DNA from: Bacteroidota bacterium
GTDB taxonomy: Bacteria; Bacteroidota; Bacteroidia; Chitinophagales; Chitinophagaceae
Assembly (NCBI GenBank): GCA_020161435.1
Contig: JAIUNV010000001.1
Span: forward strand, 496,001 to 560,000
Direction of reading: 5' to 3'
DNA length: 64,000 nt
Below are positions 32,047-42,700 of this stretch, in pieces. A program made the position numbers and the translations under genes. The notes beneath the pieces were generated by a model. The model made no database searches, was not told the origin of the DNA, and saw only the letters and a program-made list of their open reading frames with translations. Numbering within the stretch: the stretch's first letter is position 1; each line of letters begins with the position of its first letter.

Positions 32047-33408
32047 TTACCGCAGCACTACCTGCCGGTCGGCATCGAGGCGAACGAAGATGAAAATGAG
32101 AATGGTAAAGGTCATGAGCGAAGAGCCGCCATGGCTGATGAGGGGCAGTGGAATGCCAATCACCGGAGCCAGCCCAATGGTCATGCAAATGTTGACCACC
32201 ACATGAAAAAATAATATCGCTGCAACGCAGTAGCCATACACCCGGCTAAACGTGCTGCGCTGTCGTTCGGCCATGTTGATGATAATCATGAGCAAACTGA
32301 AATACAATAAGGCCACGAGGCTGGAGCCCCAAAAGCCAAAGCTTTCGCCCAAGGCGGTAAAAATAAAATCGGTGTGTTGTTCTGGCACAAATTCGCCTTG
32401 CGTTACGGCCCCTTTTAAAAATCCTTTCCCGGCCAGGCCACCGCTGCCAATGGCAATTTTGCTCTGTTTTACGTTGTAGTTTTCTTCTTTCTTACCGTCT
32501 TTATTAATCTTTCCCTGCTTGGCTTTTTCCTTCATCAGTGCTTCCAGCTTGGCAGGGTCTTTGGGCACATAATCTTTACCAAACATGCTCATAATGCGTT
32601 CTACCTGATAAGGCTGCATGATGTTTTCGAACAAGAAAGGCACCGCAAATTTTTGAATGCCCACACTCAGCAAATACACACCGGCTATGATGAGCAGCAA
32701 CGATTTATTACGGCGAATGCGACGACGCAAAAGCCATAAGGTAACCACTACCAAACCGGTCAGAATGTAAAACAGGGTGTTGGGTTCAATCAAAATAGAA
32801 GCCACTACCAACACCGCTGCAGAAACACCTACCACCAGATAAGCGGCAGGCAAGCCTTCGCGGTAAAGTGGAATGAAAAATGCGAAGTACACCAATGCAA
32901 GGCCCGTTTCATTTTGTAAAATGGAAAAAATGGCCGGTGTAAGTGCCAGTGCAATGGCAATGGCATGACTTTGCCAGCGGCGAAAGTCGGTTTCCATGCG
33001 GCTGAGATACTTTGCTAATGCAAGGCTCACAAATATTTTACAGGTTTCTGCAGGTTGCAGGTTCATGAAGCCCAAGGGTATCCAGCTGTGTGAGCCATTT
33101 ACTTCTTTGCCCACCACAAAAGTGGCCAGTAGTAGCAGTATACCCAATGCATACGAGAGGTTGGCGGTGGCCGTAAAAAACTTACTATCCGTAAGTAAAA
33201 TAAGGATGCCCAATACCAAACAAATCACCAGAAACAAAAGCTGGCGGCTGTAGTTGGTTTTCAATCCGGTGATGGCTTGCAGAATGTTTACATCGGGGCG
33301 GTACTCCACCGAAAAAATGGCGGTGAGGCCAATGAATACCAGCAGCAGGTACATCACGGGCAATAACCAGTTGATGCCTTTAGAAATGATGCGGGTTGGT
33401 TGCGACAT
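32047..33408 (-). CDS. rodA: Rod-shape-determining SEDS glycosyltransferase RodA
   Basis: RodA polymerises peptidoglycan glycan strands in the elongasome with its partner PBP2. The 453-residue protein has about ten membrane helices and the SEDS signature near the C-terminus (G-I-P-L-P-L-I-S-H-G-G-S-S). It carries a longer charged loop (about residues 270-310, Lys/Glu-rich) between late helices. It is the last gene of the mreBCD-mrdA-rodA series, 11 bases after mrdA. Confidence 0.95.
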   Translation of the reverse strand: MSQPTRIISKGINWLLPVMYLLLVFIGLTAIFSVEYRPDVNILQAITGLKTNYSRQLLFLVICLVLGILILLTDSKFFTATANLSYALGILLLLATFVVGKEVNGSHSWIPLGFMNLQPAETCKIFVSLALAKYLSRMETDFRRWQSHAIAIALALTPAIFSILQNETGLALVYFAFFIPLYREGLPAAYLVVGVSAAVLVVASILIEPNTLFYILTGLVVVTLWLLRRRIRRNKSLLLIIAGVYLLSVGIQKFAVPFLFENIMQPYQVERIMSMFGKDYVPKDPAKLEALMKEKAKQGKINKDGKKEENYNVKQSKIAIGSGGLAGKGFLKGAVTQGEFVPEQHTDFIFTALGESFGFWGSSLVALLYFSLLMIIINMAERQRSTFSRVYGYCVAAILFFHVVVNICMTIGLAPVIGIPLPLISHGGSSLMTFTILIFIFVRLDADRQVVLR

Positions 33409-33419
33409 GCTGGAAAATA

Positions 33420-35522
33420 TTAGGCCTGCTGTGAAAATGATTTGCGTTTGCGGTGTTCATCGGTAGGAGCCAACAGGCCAACGGTTTTGCCGTTTGTATT
33501 AGCAGGTTGCTTGGGTTTGGCCGGTGGTGTATCGGGGGTAGCAGTTTCCTGTTCGCTATCAATGCCGGTTTCTTCTTTTATGCTGTTGAGCAATTGGCGG
33601 CGGGCCCGTTCTTCGTCCTTGGCCAGCTTTATGCTGTCCCGTTTGCGAATTTCATCGGCAATACGGGCAGGCGTAATCTTCATGCTGCTGTAGCGCTGTA
33701 TCCATTCTTTGCGTTTGTCGCTGATGGTATCGTGCAGGTATTTTTCCAGCATCAGGCTTACTACCGGTGCAGCAATGGTGGCACCAAAGCCGCCATTTTC
33801 TACAATACAGGCAATGGCAATCTGTGGATTTTCCCGTGGGGCAAAGGCGGCAAAAAACGAGTGGTCTTTTTGTTTTTTACCCTTGTAATAGTTTTCTACT
33901 GTACCGGTTTTGCCACAAATATTAATGCCGGGTACTGCCAGCCGCCAGCCGGTACCGCCGGGTTTCATTACGGCTTCCATGCCGGCATGCACTGCTTCAA
34001 ACATGCTGTCGGGTATGTGTACGGGTTCTATTTTTTTCTGATAGGCTTCTAGCAAGCCAAACTGATCGCCGCCTTCAATGCTGTCTATCATGTGCGGGGT
34101 ATAGTACCAGCCTTTGTTGGCAATCATGGCAATGGCGTTGGTAAGTTGCAGCACGGTACTGTTTACTTCGCCCTGGCCAATGGAGTTAGAAACGGTGTTG
34201 CAGCTGTGCCAGTTGTTGCCAAATATTTTGCGGTAGTATTTCGACGTAGGAATATTGCCGCCTCTTTCTGAAGGAAGATCTACACCCAGCTTGTGGCCGA
34301 GGCCAAACTTGTACATGTACTGATCCCACACAGCAATGCCGCTATCCACGCCGCCATATCGGGGTTGGTCGAGTATTTTGCGGTACACGTCGGCAAAATA
34401 ACTGTTGCAACTGGTGGCAATGGCATGCTCCAGGTCGGGGGCATGGCCGGCACCGTGGCATTTGGGCTTACCCGTACCACATTCATAATAACCGCCGCGG
34501 CAGGGGTAGCCGCTGCGTTGCGTAATCACACCTTCCTGCATGCCCACAATGGCTTGCAGGGTTTTAAAAGTAGACCCCGGTGAATATTCACCCGTAATGG
34601 CCCGGTTGTACAACGGCAGCCGGGGGTCGGTGTAGAGCTCAGAAAAATGCTTGCGGCGCTGGTTGCCCGTGAGCAATGTGGGGCTGTAAGATGGGGCACT
34701 CACCATGGCCAGAATACCGCCAGTTCTGGGGTCAATGGCTACTACGCTGCCTATCTTTCCCTGCATCAGTTTTTCGCCCAGCTCTTGCAGTTCTATATCC
34801 AGCGAAGAGTACAGCGTACTACCGGCAACGGCCGCTGTATCGTATTTACCACCTTCATACGGTTGGGTGGGGCGGTTCTTGTTGTCTTTGTTCCAGTATT
34901 GAATACCCCGCTGGCCCATCAGTACTTTTTCGTAGGTGCGTTCCAGCCCGGTCATGCCGGCGTAGTCGCCCTGGCGGTAGCCTTCGCTGCCATAGCGTTC
35001 CAAAAACTTGGGGTCTACTTCGGCCAGGTAGCCAAATACGTGAGCCGCTGCATCGTAAGGATATTTACGCACCGGGCGTTCTACCAGGTCAAATGCCGGC
35101 TGAAACAGGGCCAGTTTTTCTGCTATCTGGGCATGCGTTTTTTCATCGAGCAGGCCTTCGAACACGCTGGGTTGGTAGCGGCCGTTTTTTACTATGCTGT
35201 TGATGACCCGCTTCTTAAACTCTTCTTCCGAAATATTGAGGATGTTGCAGAGTGCCGCCGTATCGCAGCCCTGTTTGAGTTGGGCAGGTATCAGCACCAA
35301 ATCAAACAGCGTAGTGTTATCGAGAATCACATGCTTTTTCCGGTCGATGATGAGGCCCCGGCTGGGGTATACCACCTTGCGGTAAATGGCCTGATTATCG
35401 GCCATAAGTTTATAGTCCTCGTTGAGGATTTGCAGGTTGAACAACTGCAGAATAATCACAAGGAAAGTGGCGGCGAAAATGATCTGGATGATGCGGCTCC
35501 TGATCGAATGGAAATCATTCAT
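33420..35522 (-). CDS. mrdA: Penicillin-binding protein 2 (elongasome transpeptidase)
   Basis: PBP2 is the class B transpeptidase that cross-links peptidoglycan with RodA. The 700-residue protein has an N-terminal membrane anchor (about 12-30) and a PBP dimer domain. The transpeptidase motifs are S-P-G-S-T-F-K near residue 315, S-C-N-S near 370 and C-G-K-T-G-T-V near 538. A Lys/Arg/Pro-rich cytoplasm-like tail of about 70 residues follows the catalytic domain. Position between mreD and rodA confirms the role. Confidence 0.96.
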   Translation of the reverse strand: MNDFHSIRSRIIQIIFAATFLVIILQLFNLQILNEDYKLMADNQAIYRKVVYPSRGLIIDRKKHVILDNTTLFDLVLIPAQLKQGCDTAALCNILNISEEEFKKRVINSIVKNGRYQPSVFEGLLDEKTHAQIAEKLALFQPAFDLVERPVRKYPYDAAAHVFGYLAEVDPKFLERYGSEGYRQGDYAGMTGLERTYEKVLMGQRGIQYWNKDNKNRPTQPYEGGKYDTAAVAGSTLYSSLDIELQELGEKLMQGKIGSVVAIDPRTGGILAMVSAPSYSPTLLTGNQRRKHFSELYTDPRLPLYNRAITGEYSPGSTFKTLQAIVGMQEGVITQRSGYPCRGGYYECGTGKPKCHGAGHAPDLEHAIATSCNSYFADVYRKILDQPRYGGVDSGIAVWDQYMYKFGLGHKLGVDLPSERGGNIPTSKYYRKIFGNNWHSCNTVSNSIGQGEVNSTVLQLTNAIAMIANKGWYYTPHMIDSIEGGDQFGLLEAYQKKIEPVHIPDSMFEAVHAGMEAVMKPGGTGWRLAVPGINICGKTGTVENYYKGKKQKDHSFFAAFAPRENPQIAIACIVENGGFGATIAAPVVSLMLEKYLHDTISDKRKEWIQRYSSMKITPARIADEIRKRDSIKLAKDEERARRQLLNSIKEETGIDSEQETATPDTPPAKPKQPANTNGKTVGLLAPTDEHRKRKSFSQQA

Positions 35523-35612
35523 GTATACGTACTCCTGACAACTTTCGACGAAGGTAACAGCACATTACACCGCCACGTACCAACAGGCTGTAAAAATTTT
35601 CCGCATAACCAA

Positions 35613-36146
35613 TCAGCTGTTACTTCTCCGCTTTTTAATGGGGCGAAACAGCAGCTCGGCAATGAGGATGAGCAATAAACTAGCCAGTGTGGTAAAGAAT
35701 ACTTTTCCGATGAAATACAGGAAGCTGCCAAAACTCATCCACTCCAGCAGTACCAGCCAGCTGTGGTGAAAGAGGGTTAGCATCACTACAAATAAAATGT
35801 AAGTGGTAAGGCCCATGCTGCGTACACTGGGGCTGCTGCCGGTTTTGAGTTCTTTGGTTTCGCCGGGCAGCAATAGTTTAAGCAAAGGCGTACGCAAGTA
35901 GGCCAGCCACAAGCAGGCCGAGGCATGCAAGCCGGGAGTTTTGGTAAATAAATCGAGGGCAAAGCCGGTGATAAAACCGATAATCAGCATGCCAGAGCGG
36001 CTCACATTGAAGGGTAGCCAAATGAGGTACAAAAAGTACAGGTAAGGGGTTACAAACCGGTGAAGTGCGGGCATGTGGTTTAGCACCAGTGCCTGCACCA
36101 GTATAAAAAATGTAAAGCGGATGATTTGTTTAACCGGTTCGCTCAT
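35613..36146 (-). CDS. mreD: Rod shape-determining protein MreD
   Basis: This 177-residue inner-membrane protein has five or six predicted helices and starts F-T-F-F-I-L-V-Q-A-L-V-L-N, a usual MreD opening. Sequence conservation in MreD is low, so the call relies on topology, length and its place between mreC (20-base gap) and mrdA (90-base gap). MreD links MreB/MreC to the wall-synthesis enzymes. Confidence 0.92.
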   Translation of the reverse strand: MSEPVKQIIRFTFFILVQALVLNHMPALHRFVTPYLYFLYLIWLPFNVSRSGMLIIGFITGFALDLFTKTPGLHASACLWLAYLRTPLLKLLLPGETKELKTGSSPSVRSMGLTTYILFVVMLTLFHHSWLVLLEWMSFGSFLYFIGKVFFTTLASLLLILIAELLFRPIKKRRSNS

Positions 36147-36166
36147 GTTGCGGGCCTTGTGGCGGG

Positions 36167-37024
36167 TTATTGTTGCTGTTGTTTGTTGATGCGTTGTTCA
36201 ATGTCTCGCTGCTCTTTCAGAAAAAGATTTTCAATCACATCTACATAATCAACGCTATAAAAATTATTGCCGGGTTTTACCTGCAGTTTGTAGTTGTTGC
36301 CATCGGTTTCCTTTTCCACTTTGGCTATCGTGCCTACCATAAGGCCGGCAGGGTAGTTGAGCGAAATATTGCTGGTGAGTACAGTATCGCCCACTTTCAG
36401 GGCCGTACTTTTTGGTATGCCTTTCAGTTGCAACAGGCCAGGGTTTTTGCCATCCCATTCCAGCAGGCCTGTGTTGCGTCCGTTTTTCAGCATTACGCTG
36501 GTGATGCTTTTGCGGTGCAGCAGGCTGCGTACAATGGCCATGTTGTCGCTTACGTCGGTTACCACGCCCACAATACCGCCGGCACTTACCACGGCCATTT
36601 CTGGTGCTATGCCTTGCAGGCGGCCCCTTTCAATGGTAATGAAGTTGTTTTGACTGGCCACCGAGTTGTTGATGACAGCGGCGGTACGCCACAGATATTT
36701 TCTGATTACCCGGCTCGAGTCAACCATGGCGGTATCCAACCGCAGGGTGGCACTCGTATCAATACTGGTAAAGTTTTCGGCCAGCAAATTGCGCAGCCGG
36801 TTGTTTTCTTCTGCCAGGCGTTTGTTATTGTCGGCCAGGCTAAAGTAGGCCGCAATATTGCTGTAGCGTTTGTTGATGCTGCCGGTGGCATCATAAGCCC
36901 ACTCCATGTATTTGGCCTGGTGGCTTTTGTTGTAGCTCACCAGCAAGGCAATACTGATAACCTGCAACAACAGGAACAGCAAGAATACCTGCAAGCGGCG
37001 GAGAAGAAGAAAAAAGTTACGCAT
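36167..37024 (-). CDS. mreC: Rod shape-determining protein MreC
   Basis: This 285-residue protein has one N-terminal membrane helix (about 10-30), a coiled-coil stretch (about 60-90, N-K-R-L-A-E-E-N-N-R-L-R-N-L) and the two beta domains. Landmarks are V-S-A-G-G-I-V-G-V-V, S-L-L-H-R-K-S-I-T-S-V-M, and the Y-P-A-G-L-M-V-G-T-I segment. MreC is the periplasmic scaffold that activates PBP2. A long inverted repeat separates it from mreB. Confidence 0.95.
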   Translation of the reverse strand: MRNFFLLLRRLQVFLLFLLLQVISIALLVSYNKSHQAKYMEWAYDATGSINKRYSNIAAYFSLADNNKRLAEENNRLRNLLAENFTSIDTSATLRLDTAMVDSSRVIRKYLWRTAAVINNSVASQNNFITIERGRLQGIAPEMAVVSAGGIVGVVTDVSDNMAIVRSLLHRKSITSVMLKNGRNTGLLEWDGKNPGLLQLKGIPKSTALKVGDTVLTSNISLNYPAGLMVGTIAKVEKETDGNNYKLQVKPGNNFYSVDYVDVIENLFLKEQRDIEQRINKQQQQ

Positions 37025-37043
37025 GGAGTGTTATGCCAAAATA

Positions 37044-37104
37044 AAAAATTCCAAATTCCCAAACGGCGGTTGTGCAAGGCTGTTCACTGGAATTTGGAAT
37101 TTTT
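37044..37104 (-). repeat. Perfect 16-base inverted repeat between mreB and mreC
   Basis: AAAAATTCCAAATTCC (37044-37059) and GGAATTTGGAATTTTT (37089-37104) are exact complements around a 29-base loop, with T-runs at both outer ends. In the mreB-mreC transcript it can act as a partial terminator or mRNA processing/stability hairpin, lowering mreC expression relative to mreB. Confidence 0.75.
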
Positions 37105-37117
37105 GCTATGCTGCTTT

Positions 37118-38143
37118 TTATCGCATAATAAAAGGATACTTATCGTAGTGCTTAAGGGCAAGGCCGGTACCGCGTACCACACTCTTCAGCGGGTCTTCGG
37201 CAACATGTACGGGCAGTTTTATTTTGTTGCTCAGGCGCTTGTCGAGGCCACGCAGCATGGCACCACCACCGGTAAGGTAGAGGCCACGGCGATAGATGTC
37301 GGCAGCCAACTCAGGCGGGGTGGTTTCAAGGGCTTTCAAAATGGCTTCTTCAATTTTGAAGATGCTCTTATCCAGCGCCTCGGCTATTTCGGTATAGCTT
37401 ACCATAATCTGCTTGGGAATGCCCGTTACCAGGTCACGACCATTTACAGGAATATCATCGGGCGGGCTGTCGAGGTCTTTCATGGCAGCACCAATCTGAA
37501 TTTTAATTTGCTCGGCTGTACGCTCACCAATCAGCAGGCTGTGGTAGCGGCGCAGGGCTTCCATAATGTCGTACGTAAATTCATCGCCGGCAATACGAAT
37601 GCTTTGGTCGCATACAATACCTGCGAGGGCTATTACGGTGATGCCGGTAGTACCGCCACCAATGTCGATAATCATGTTGCCCACGGGCTCTTCCACATCA
37701 ATACCAATACCTAAGGCAGCGGCCATGGGTTCGTGAATGAGGTACACTTCTTTGGCACCGGCTTGCTCGGCGCTGTCACGAACGGCACGTTTTTCTACTT
37801 CGGTAATGCTGCTGGGAATGCAAATCATCATGCGCCAGCTGGGCGGAAACAACGGTTTTTTGGGATAGATTTTCTTGATCATTTCCCGAATCATGAGTTC
37901 AGCAGCGTTGAAGTCGGCAATTACACCATCTTTCAGCGGACGTACGGTACGGATGCTTTCATGCGTCTTTTCGTGCATGAGCAACGCTTTTTTGCCTACG
38001 GCCAGTACTTCTTTCGGATTGTTTCTATTAAGGGCAACGATGCTGGGTTCATTCACCACTACCTCATCGTTGTGGATGATGAGGGTGTTGGCGGTGCCCA
38101 GATCCATTGCAATTTCTTGCGTAAAAAAGTTGAAAATTCCCAT
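37118..38143 (-). CDS. mreB: Rod shape-determining actin homologue MreB
   Basis: MreB forms membrane-associated filaments that steer cell elongation. The 341-residue protein opens M-G-I-F-N-F-F, a membrane-binding amphipathic start, and then D-L-G-T-A-N-T-L-I (phosphate 1). D-I-G-G-G-T-T (phosphate 2) and L-T-G-G-G-A-M-L-R-G (adenosine motif) follow. It heads the elongasome series. An unusually good Shine-Dalgarno GAGGAG (minus strand, 38153-38148) lies just before the ATG, where most genes in this window lack one. Confidence 0.97.
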   Translation of the reverse strand: MGIFNFFTQEIAMDLGTANTLIIHNDEVVVNEPSIVALNRNNPKEVLAVGKKALLMHEKTHESIRTVRPLKDGVIADFNAAELMIREMIKKIYPKKPLFPPSWRMMICIPSSITEVEKRAVRDSAEQAGAKEVYLIHEPMAAALGIGIDVEEPVGNMIIDIGGGTTGITVIALAGIVCDQSIRIAGDEFTYDIMEALRRYHSLLIGERTAEQIKIQIGAAMKDLDSPPDDIPVNGRDLVTGIPKQIMVSYTEIAEALDKSIFKIEEAILKALETTPPELAADIYRRGLYLTGGGAMLRGLDKRLSNKIKLPVHVAEDPLKSVVRGTGLALKHYDKYPFIMR

Positions 38144-38179
38144 GATGCTCCTCTGGAATCGAAATATTTAGAATGTTGG

Positions 38180-38211
38180 CAAAATTGCAGGAATAATGCG
38201 GATTAAACAAA
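38180..38211 (-). promoter_or_regulatory. Promoter of the mreB operon
   Basis: On the minus strand TTTG (38211-38208), a 20-base spacer and CAATTTTG (38187-38180; one mismatch to TAnnTTTG) lie 36 bases before the mreB ATG. Confidence 0.5.
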
Positions 38212-38454
38212 GTAGACTATTGCCTGCCCCGGGCTGGTGTGGACAATATCCATGCCGAAGTACAGCAGCGGTATTTTGAGGCCCTTTCTTTTTTCTTTTT
38301 AACGCTTGTATCGCCCCCGGCCCTTGCAACCATGTTTTTCACTGCCATAGTGCTGGTTTTTCATGCCAGCCTTCCGCAACTGTCCGGCACCATCCGGCGC
38401 TTTATATTGAATTTCAGAAGCTTCGCTTTCTTAATAAAATTTATTTAACACTTC

Positions 38455-38486
38455 TTGTAAAAAATTAAAAAGTGCTGCTATCTTTA
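38455..38486 (+). promoter_or_regulatory. Promoter of the ROK regulator gene
   Basis: TTG (38455-38457), a 21-base spacer and TATCTTTA (38479-38486; one mismatch) precede the ATG at 38516. Confidence 0.4.
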
Positions 38487-38515
38487 TTTTCTCATTGCGA
38501 GATTACCTGCCTGCC

Positions 38516-39757
38516 ATGCTTGAAAAGAAAGAGATATACAAACGCTCTATTGAGAAGTTTTTATACTTCAACAAAGAGATGTCCTGCGCTGACATGTGTG
38601 TGCAGCTCGACAAAAGCTTGCCGTTGGTAACCAAACTTGTAAATGAACTGATAGAAGAAGGCTTGGTAGTGGAAGCCGGTTTTGCGCAAAGCACCGGTGG
38701 CCGCCGTGCTCAAATGTTTCGCCTGCGTACCGATTTGATTTATGTAGTAGCGGTGGCCATGGACCAGCACGTAACCCGCATGGCTATTTTGGATGCCTCC
38801 AACCAGCTGATAGTACCCGAGGTAAAAGTGGAAATTCATTTGGCAGAAAATGCCAATGCACTGCAGGAGCTGACGCATCACTTACAGGCATTTGTGCAAT
38901 CGTCAAATTTGCCGTTGGAAAAAATTGCCGGTATTGGTATTGGTATGCCGGGCTTTGTAGATGTGCACGAAGGTCGCAACCATTCTTTTTTGCCAGCTGG
39001 CAAGCAAAGTATTGTAGCTACCCTGCAGGCAGCCATTGGTTTGCCGGTAGTAATAGATAACGACTCCAGCCTGATTGCTCTTGCAGAGCAACGTTTCGGC
39101 GAAGCAAAAGATCAGCAGAATGCCATGGTGATAAACGTGAGCTGGGGTGTAGGATTGGGCTTGATTTTGAATGGTAAACTGTTTCGGGGCGATAACGGAT
39201 TTGCAGGAGAGTTTAGCCATATACCCATGTTCACCAACAACAAGTTGTGCAGCTGTGGCAAAATGGGCTGTTTAGAAACAGAAGCTTCGATGGAAGTGAT
39301 TGTAAACAAAGCATTGCAGGGCATTGCTAATGGTAGCCTTACCAGCATTAAAAACTTGAGCAAAGACCATTTGGAAGAAGCCTGTAATGCAGTGCTGCAG
39401 GCTGCTGGCAAAGGCGATCGTTTTGCGGTTGCTCTGGTAAGCGAAGTAGCGTATAATATTGGCCGTGGTGTGGCTATTCTCATACACCTGCTCAACCCTG
39501 GGCTGGTGGTACTAAGTGGCCGTGGAAGTATAGCTGGTAAGCTTTGGCTGGCACCCATACAACAAGCCATTAATGAAAACAGTATTCCCAAGCTGGCCGA
39601 AAACACAGTTATCAAAGTATCGGCACTGGGAAAAGAAGCACCCTTAATTGGCCCTGCCGCTTTGGTAATGGATCATTATGAAGAGCTGCAAAAAATAACT
39701 GCGAAAAAAACAGTAAAAATTGCCAAGACAGTATCAAAAAAAGTAGAGACAATTTAA
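38516..39757 (+). CDS. ROK-family transcriptional repressor / sugar kinase-like protein
   Basis: The ATG at 38516 gives 413 residues. An N-terminal winged helix (about 15-65, with L-P-L-V-T-K-L-V-N-E-L-I-E-E-G) is followed by the ROK ATPase-like fold. That fold has G-I-G-I-G-M-P-G-F-V, the N-D-S-S-L-I-A-L-A-E stretch, and the zinc motif C-S-C-G-K-M-G-C-L-E near residue 245-253. The HTH plus ROK arrangement is that of NagC/XylR-type sugar-responsive repressors. It sits immediately upstream of susC (37-base gap) on the same strand and probably senses a sugar derived from the substrate of this locus. The C-terminus is Lys-rich. Confidence 0.9.
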   Translation: MLEKKEIYKRSIEKFLYFNKEMSCADMCVQLDKSLPLVTKLVNELIEEGLVVEAGFAQSTGGRRAQMFRLRTDLIYVVAVAMDQHVTRMAILDASNQLIVPEVKVEIHLAENANALQELTHHLQAFVQSSNLPLEKIAGIGIGMPGFVDVHEGRNHSFLPAGKQSIVATLQAAIGLPVVIDNDSSLIALAEQRFGEAKDQQNAMVINVSWGVGLGLILNGKLFRGDNGFAGEFSHIPMFTNNKLCSCGKMGCLETEASMEVIVNKALQGIANGSLTSIKNLSKDHLEEACNAVLQAAGKGDRFAVALVSEVAYNIGRGVAILIHLLNPGLVVLSGRGSIAGKLWLAPIQQAINENSIPKLAENTVIKVSALGKEAPLIGPAALVMDHYEELQKITAKKTVKIAKTVSKKVETI

Positions 39758-39794
39758 ATAACCCCGATTTGCTGAACAACCAAAATGAAAAATT

Positions 39795-42700
39795 ATGAGA
39801 ATGAAACCTCAGGCGTTATTATTTAGCCTGCTATTAGTGATGTGCTCCGCCATAGGGCTGGCGCAGCAAAAGCGAACCGTAAGCGGTTCGGTAAAAGATA
39901 CAGATGGCCATGCAGTTGCACAGGCTTCTTATCTCATTAAAGGAACCAACGTGGGCGGTGTAACCGATGCCAACGGCCGGTTTTCTATTGCAGTGGATGG
40001 CAGCAATGCCGTACTGGTTTTTAGTTTTGTAGGTTTTACTACCGAAGAAGTAGCGGTGGGTACACAAACTACATTGACAGTGACGTTACAGCGCATTGAT
40101 GCATCACTTAGCGATGTAGTGGTAACGGCCCTTGGTGTAAAACGCCAGAAAAAATCTTTGGGCTACGCTGTGCAGCAGGTGAAAGGTTCTACGCTGCTGG
40201 ATGCCCGTGAACCCAACCTTACCAACGCTTTGAGTGGTGTGGTAGCTGGTTTGCAGGTTATCCGTTCCAGCAATGGCCCTGCCGGTTCTTCTAAAATTAT
40301 TTTGCGTGGCAACAACTCGTTGACGGGTAGCAACCAACCACTGATTGTAGTGGATGGGGTACCTGTAGACAACTTTACCGGCGCCAGCAACAATGACTAC
40401 TGGAACCCTTCATTGGACATGGGTAACGGTTTGGCCGACCTTAACGCTGATGATATCGAGAGCATTTCTGTGCTGAAAGGGCCATCAGCTGCGGCTTTGT
40501 ATGGTACCCGTGCCGGTAATGGCGTTATTCTTATTTCTACCAAAACCGGTAAAAAGCAAGCTGGTTTGGGTATTACGCTTTCCTCTACATTGGGCTTCGA
40601 AAGCATTTTTACCAACCCCAAATTGCAGAAGGAATTTGGCCAAGGTTCGAATGGCATTTATGACCCGATTGGCGGTGCTAACTGGGGTCCCAAAATTGCT
40701 GGTCAGCAAGTAACCAACTGGGCCGGCGAAAAAGAAAACCTCCGCTCTTTTGATAACCTCAGCAATTTCTATCAGCAGGGTATTACACAAAACCACAACC
40801 TGTCTTTTCAGCAGCAGTACAAGTCTACTTCGGTGTATACTTCTTTCAACCGTTTTGAAGACCGCAGCATGATACCCGGTGCTAAGCTGACCCGTACTAA
40901 CATTACTGGCAGAAGCGTTAGCAAGTTTGGTAAAGATGATAAATGGACTATTGATACCAAAGTACAATATTCACAAGCAGATGCCCGCAACCGCCCTATG
41001 GGTGGCAACAACTGGAACAACGCCTCTTCCATGTTGTACTCTTTCCCCAACACGGTTGACATTACCCGCTTTAAGGCTGGTAGCGATCAGTTTGGCAACA
41101 TGATTTGGTATAACACTACCGGCAATCAGCTCAACCCTTACTGGGCAAAAAGCAACAACCTGAATAGCGACATCCGTGATCGTTTCATTATGACGGCTTC
41201 TTTGAAGTACAACATTACTGATTGGATGGATGTAGAACTGAAAGGTGGCTCTGATATGTACACCAACAACGGCGAAGCGAAAACTTACTCTGGTAGCCCT
41301 TTAACAACTACTGGTCGCTACAGTCTTGGTAAGTCTACCTTCAACGAAACCAACTATAGTGCTATGCTCAGTGCCCGCAAAAACAATTTGTTTGGCAAGT
41401 TGGGTGGTAATGCCAGCGTAGGTGGCAACCTGATGAAGCAAAAAGCTTCTGGCCTCAGCAGTAATGCCGGCGAATTGGAAGTGCCCAATTTGTTTAGCAT
41501 CAACAACAGCAGAGGAACACCCGGTTTCTCTCAAAGCTTTAGCGAACGTCGCATCAATTCAGTTTACGGTACTGTTGGTGTAAACTGGGATAGTTATGTA
41601 TTTCTGGATGCCACTTTCAGAAACGACTGGTCTTCTACTTTAAGCAAAGCCAACCGTTCTTTCTTCTATCCTTCAGTTAGCTTGTCGTATGTGTTTACCG
41701 ACATGTTTGATAAGATGGGTGTTGATTTGCCCAAATGGCTTTCTTATGGTAAGCTGCGTGGTTCTTATGCTGCTGTGGGTAATGACTTGTCGCCTTATCA
41801 ACTGTACAACGTGTACAGCATTGGCCGCGACCCCAATGGCAACACCACTGCCAGCCGCAATTCAATTTTGTTTGATGCCAACGTGAAAAACGAACTGATC
41901 AAATCTGTTGAAGCAGGTGCAGAACTTCGTTTCTTCGGCGGAAGATTTGGTGTCGATTTCAGCTACTATAAATCAAATGCTACCAACCAGTTGATTAACC
42001 TGCCTATGGACCCAACCAGTGGTTACAGTGCTCGTAAAATCAACGCTGGTGATATTCAGAACAAGGGTTTTGAAATTATGGTGGATGGTCAATTGTTGCA
42101 AAACAAAAACGGTTTCAACTGGAACATCAGTGCCAACTTTAGCCGCAACCGCAACCTTGTGAAGGACATTTACAGTGCAGGCAACGTAACCCAGTACCGC
42201 TTAGGTGGTTTTGACGACGTAGGTATCCTCGCTGTTCAAAATGCTTTGTATGGCGAAATCTACGGTAGCAAATTCTTGCGTGTAGAAGACAAAGGAAGCG
42301 CCAATTACGGTCAGCTCATTTTGAGCAGCACTGGTTTGCCTCAGCGTGGTGCACAAAACGTTCGTTTGGGCAACCAGCAAGCTACCGGCCTCATGGGTAT
42401 TACCAACACATTTGGCTACAAAGGTTTGACTTTTGCCTTCCTGGTGGATGCCCGTTTTGGTGGTCAGATTTTCTCTGCCACACATGTATACCTGCAAGGC
42501 AATGGCTCTAGCAGTGTAACTGTGAAAGACGGCGACCGCAAAGACTTTGTAGTAGCTGGTGTAGTGCCTGATGGCAGCGGCGGTTACAAAGCCAATACCG
42601 TTTCAACAACGCCTCAGCTCTACTGGCAAGCCATTTCACAAACCGGCAATCTCGGTATTTCTGAAGCCAACTTGTACGATGCTACCAACATTCGTTTGCG

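Larger units (their letters stand above)
38144..38515. other. Divergent intergenic region between mreB and the ROK regulator
   Basis: This 372-base gap holds the two outward promoters listed separately (38180-38211 for mreB, 38455-38486 for the ROK gene). An open plus-strand frame inside it (38239-38448) has no supporting features. The middle part shows nothing else I can assign. Confidence 0.5.

Noticed and set aside
36170-37714. A 514-codon open frame on the plus strand opposite mreC and mreB
   Set aside because: It is the complementary shadow of two certain genes; composition (His/Phe/Tyr/Gln-rich) is typical of antisense frames and there is no promoter or domain.
38239-38448. A 69-codon plus-strand frame between mreB and the ROK gene
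   Set aside because: Low-complexity Phe/Leu-rich product and no conserved features; lies between two outward promoters.
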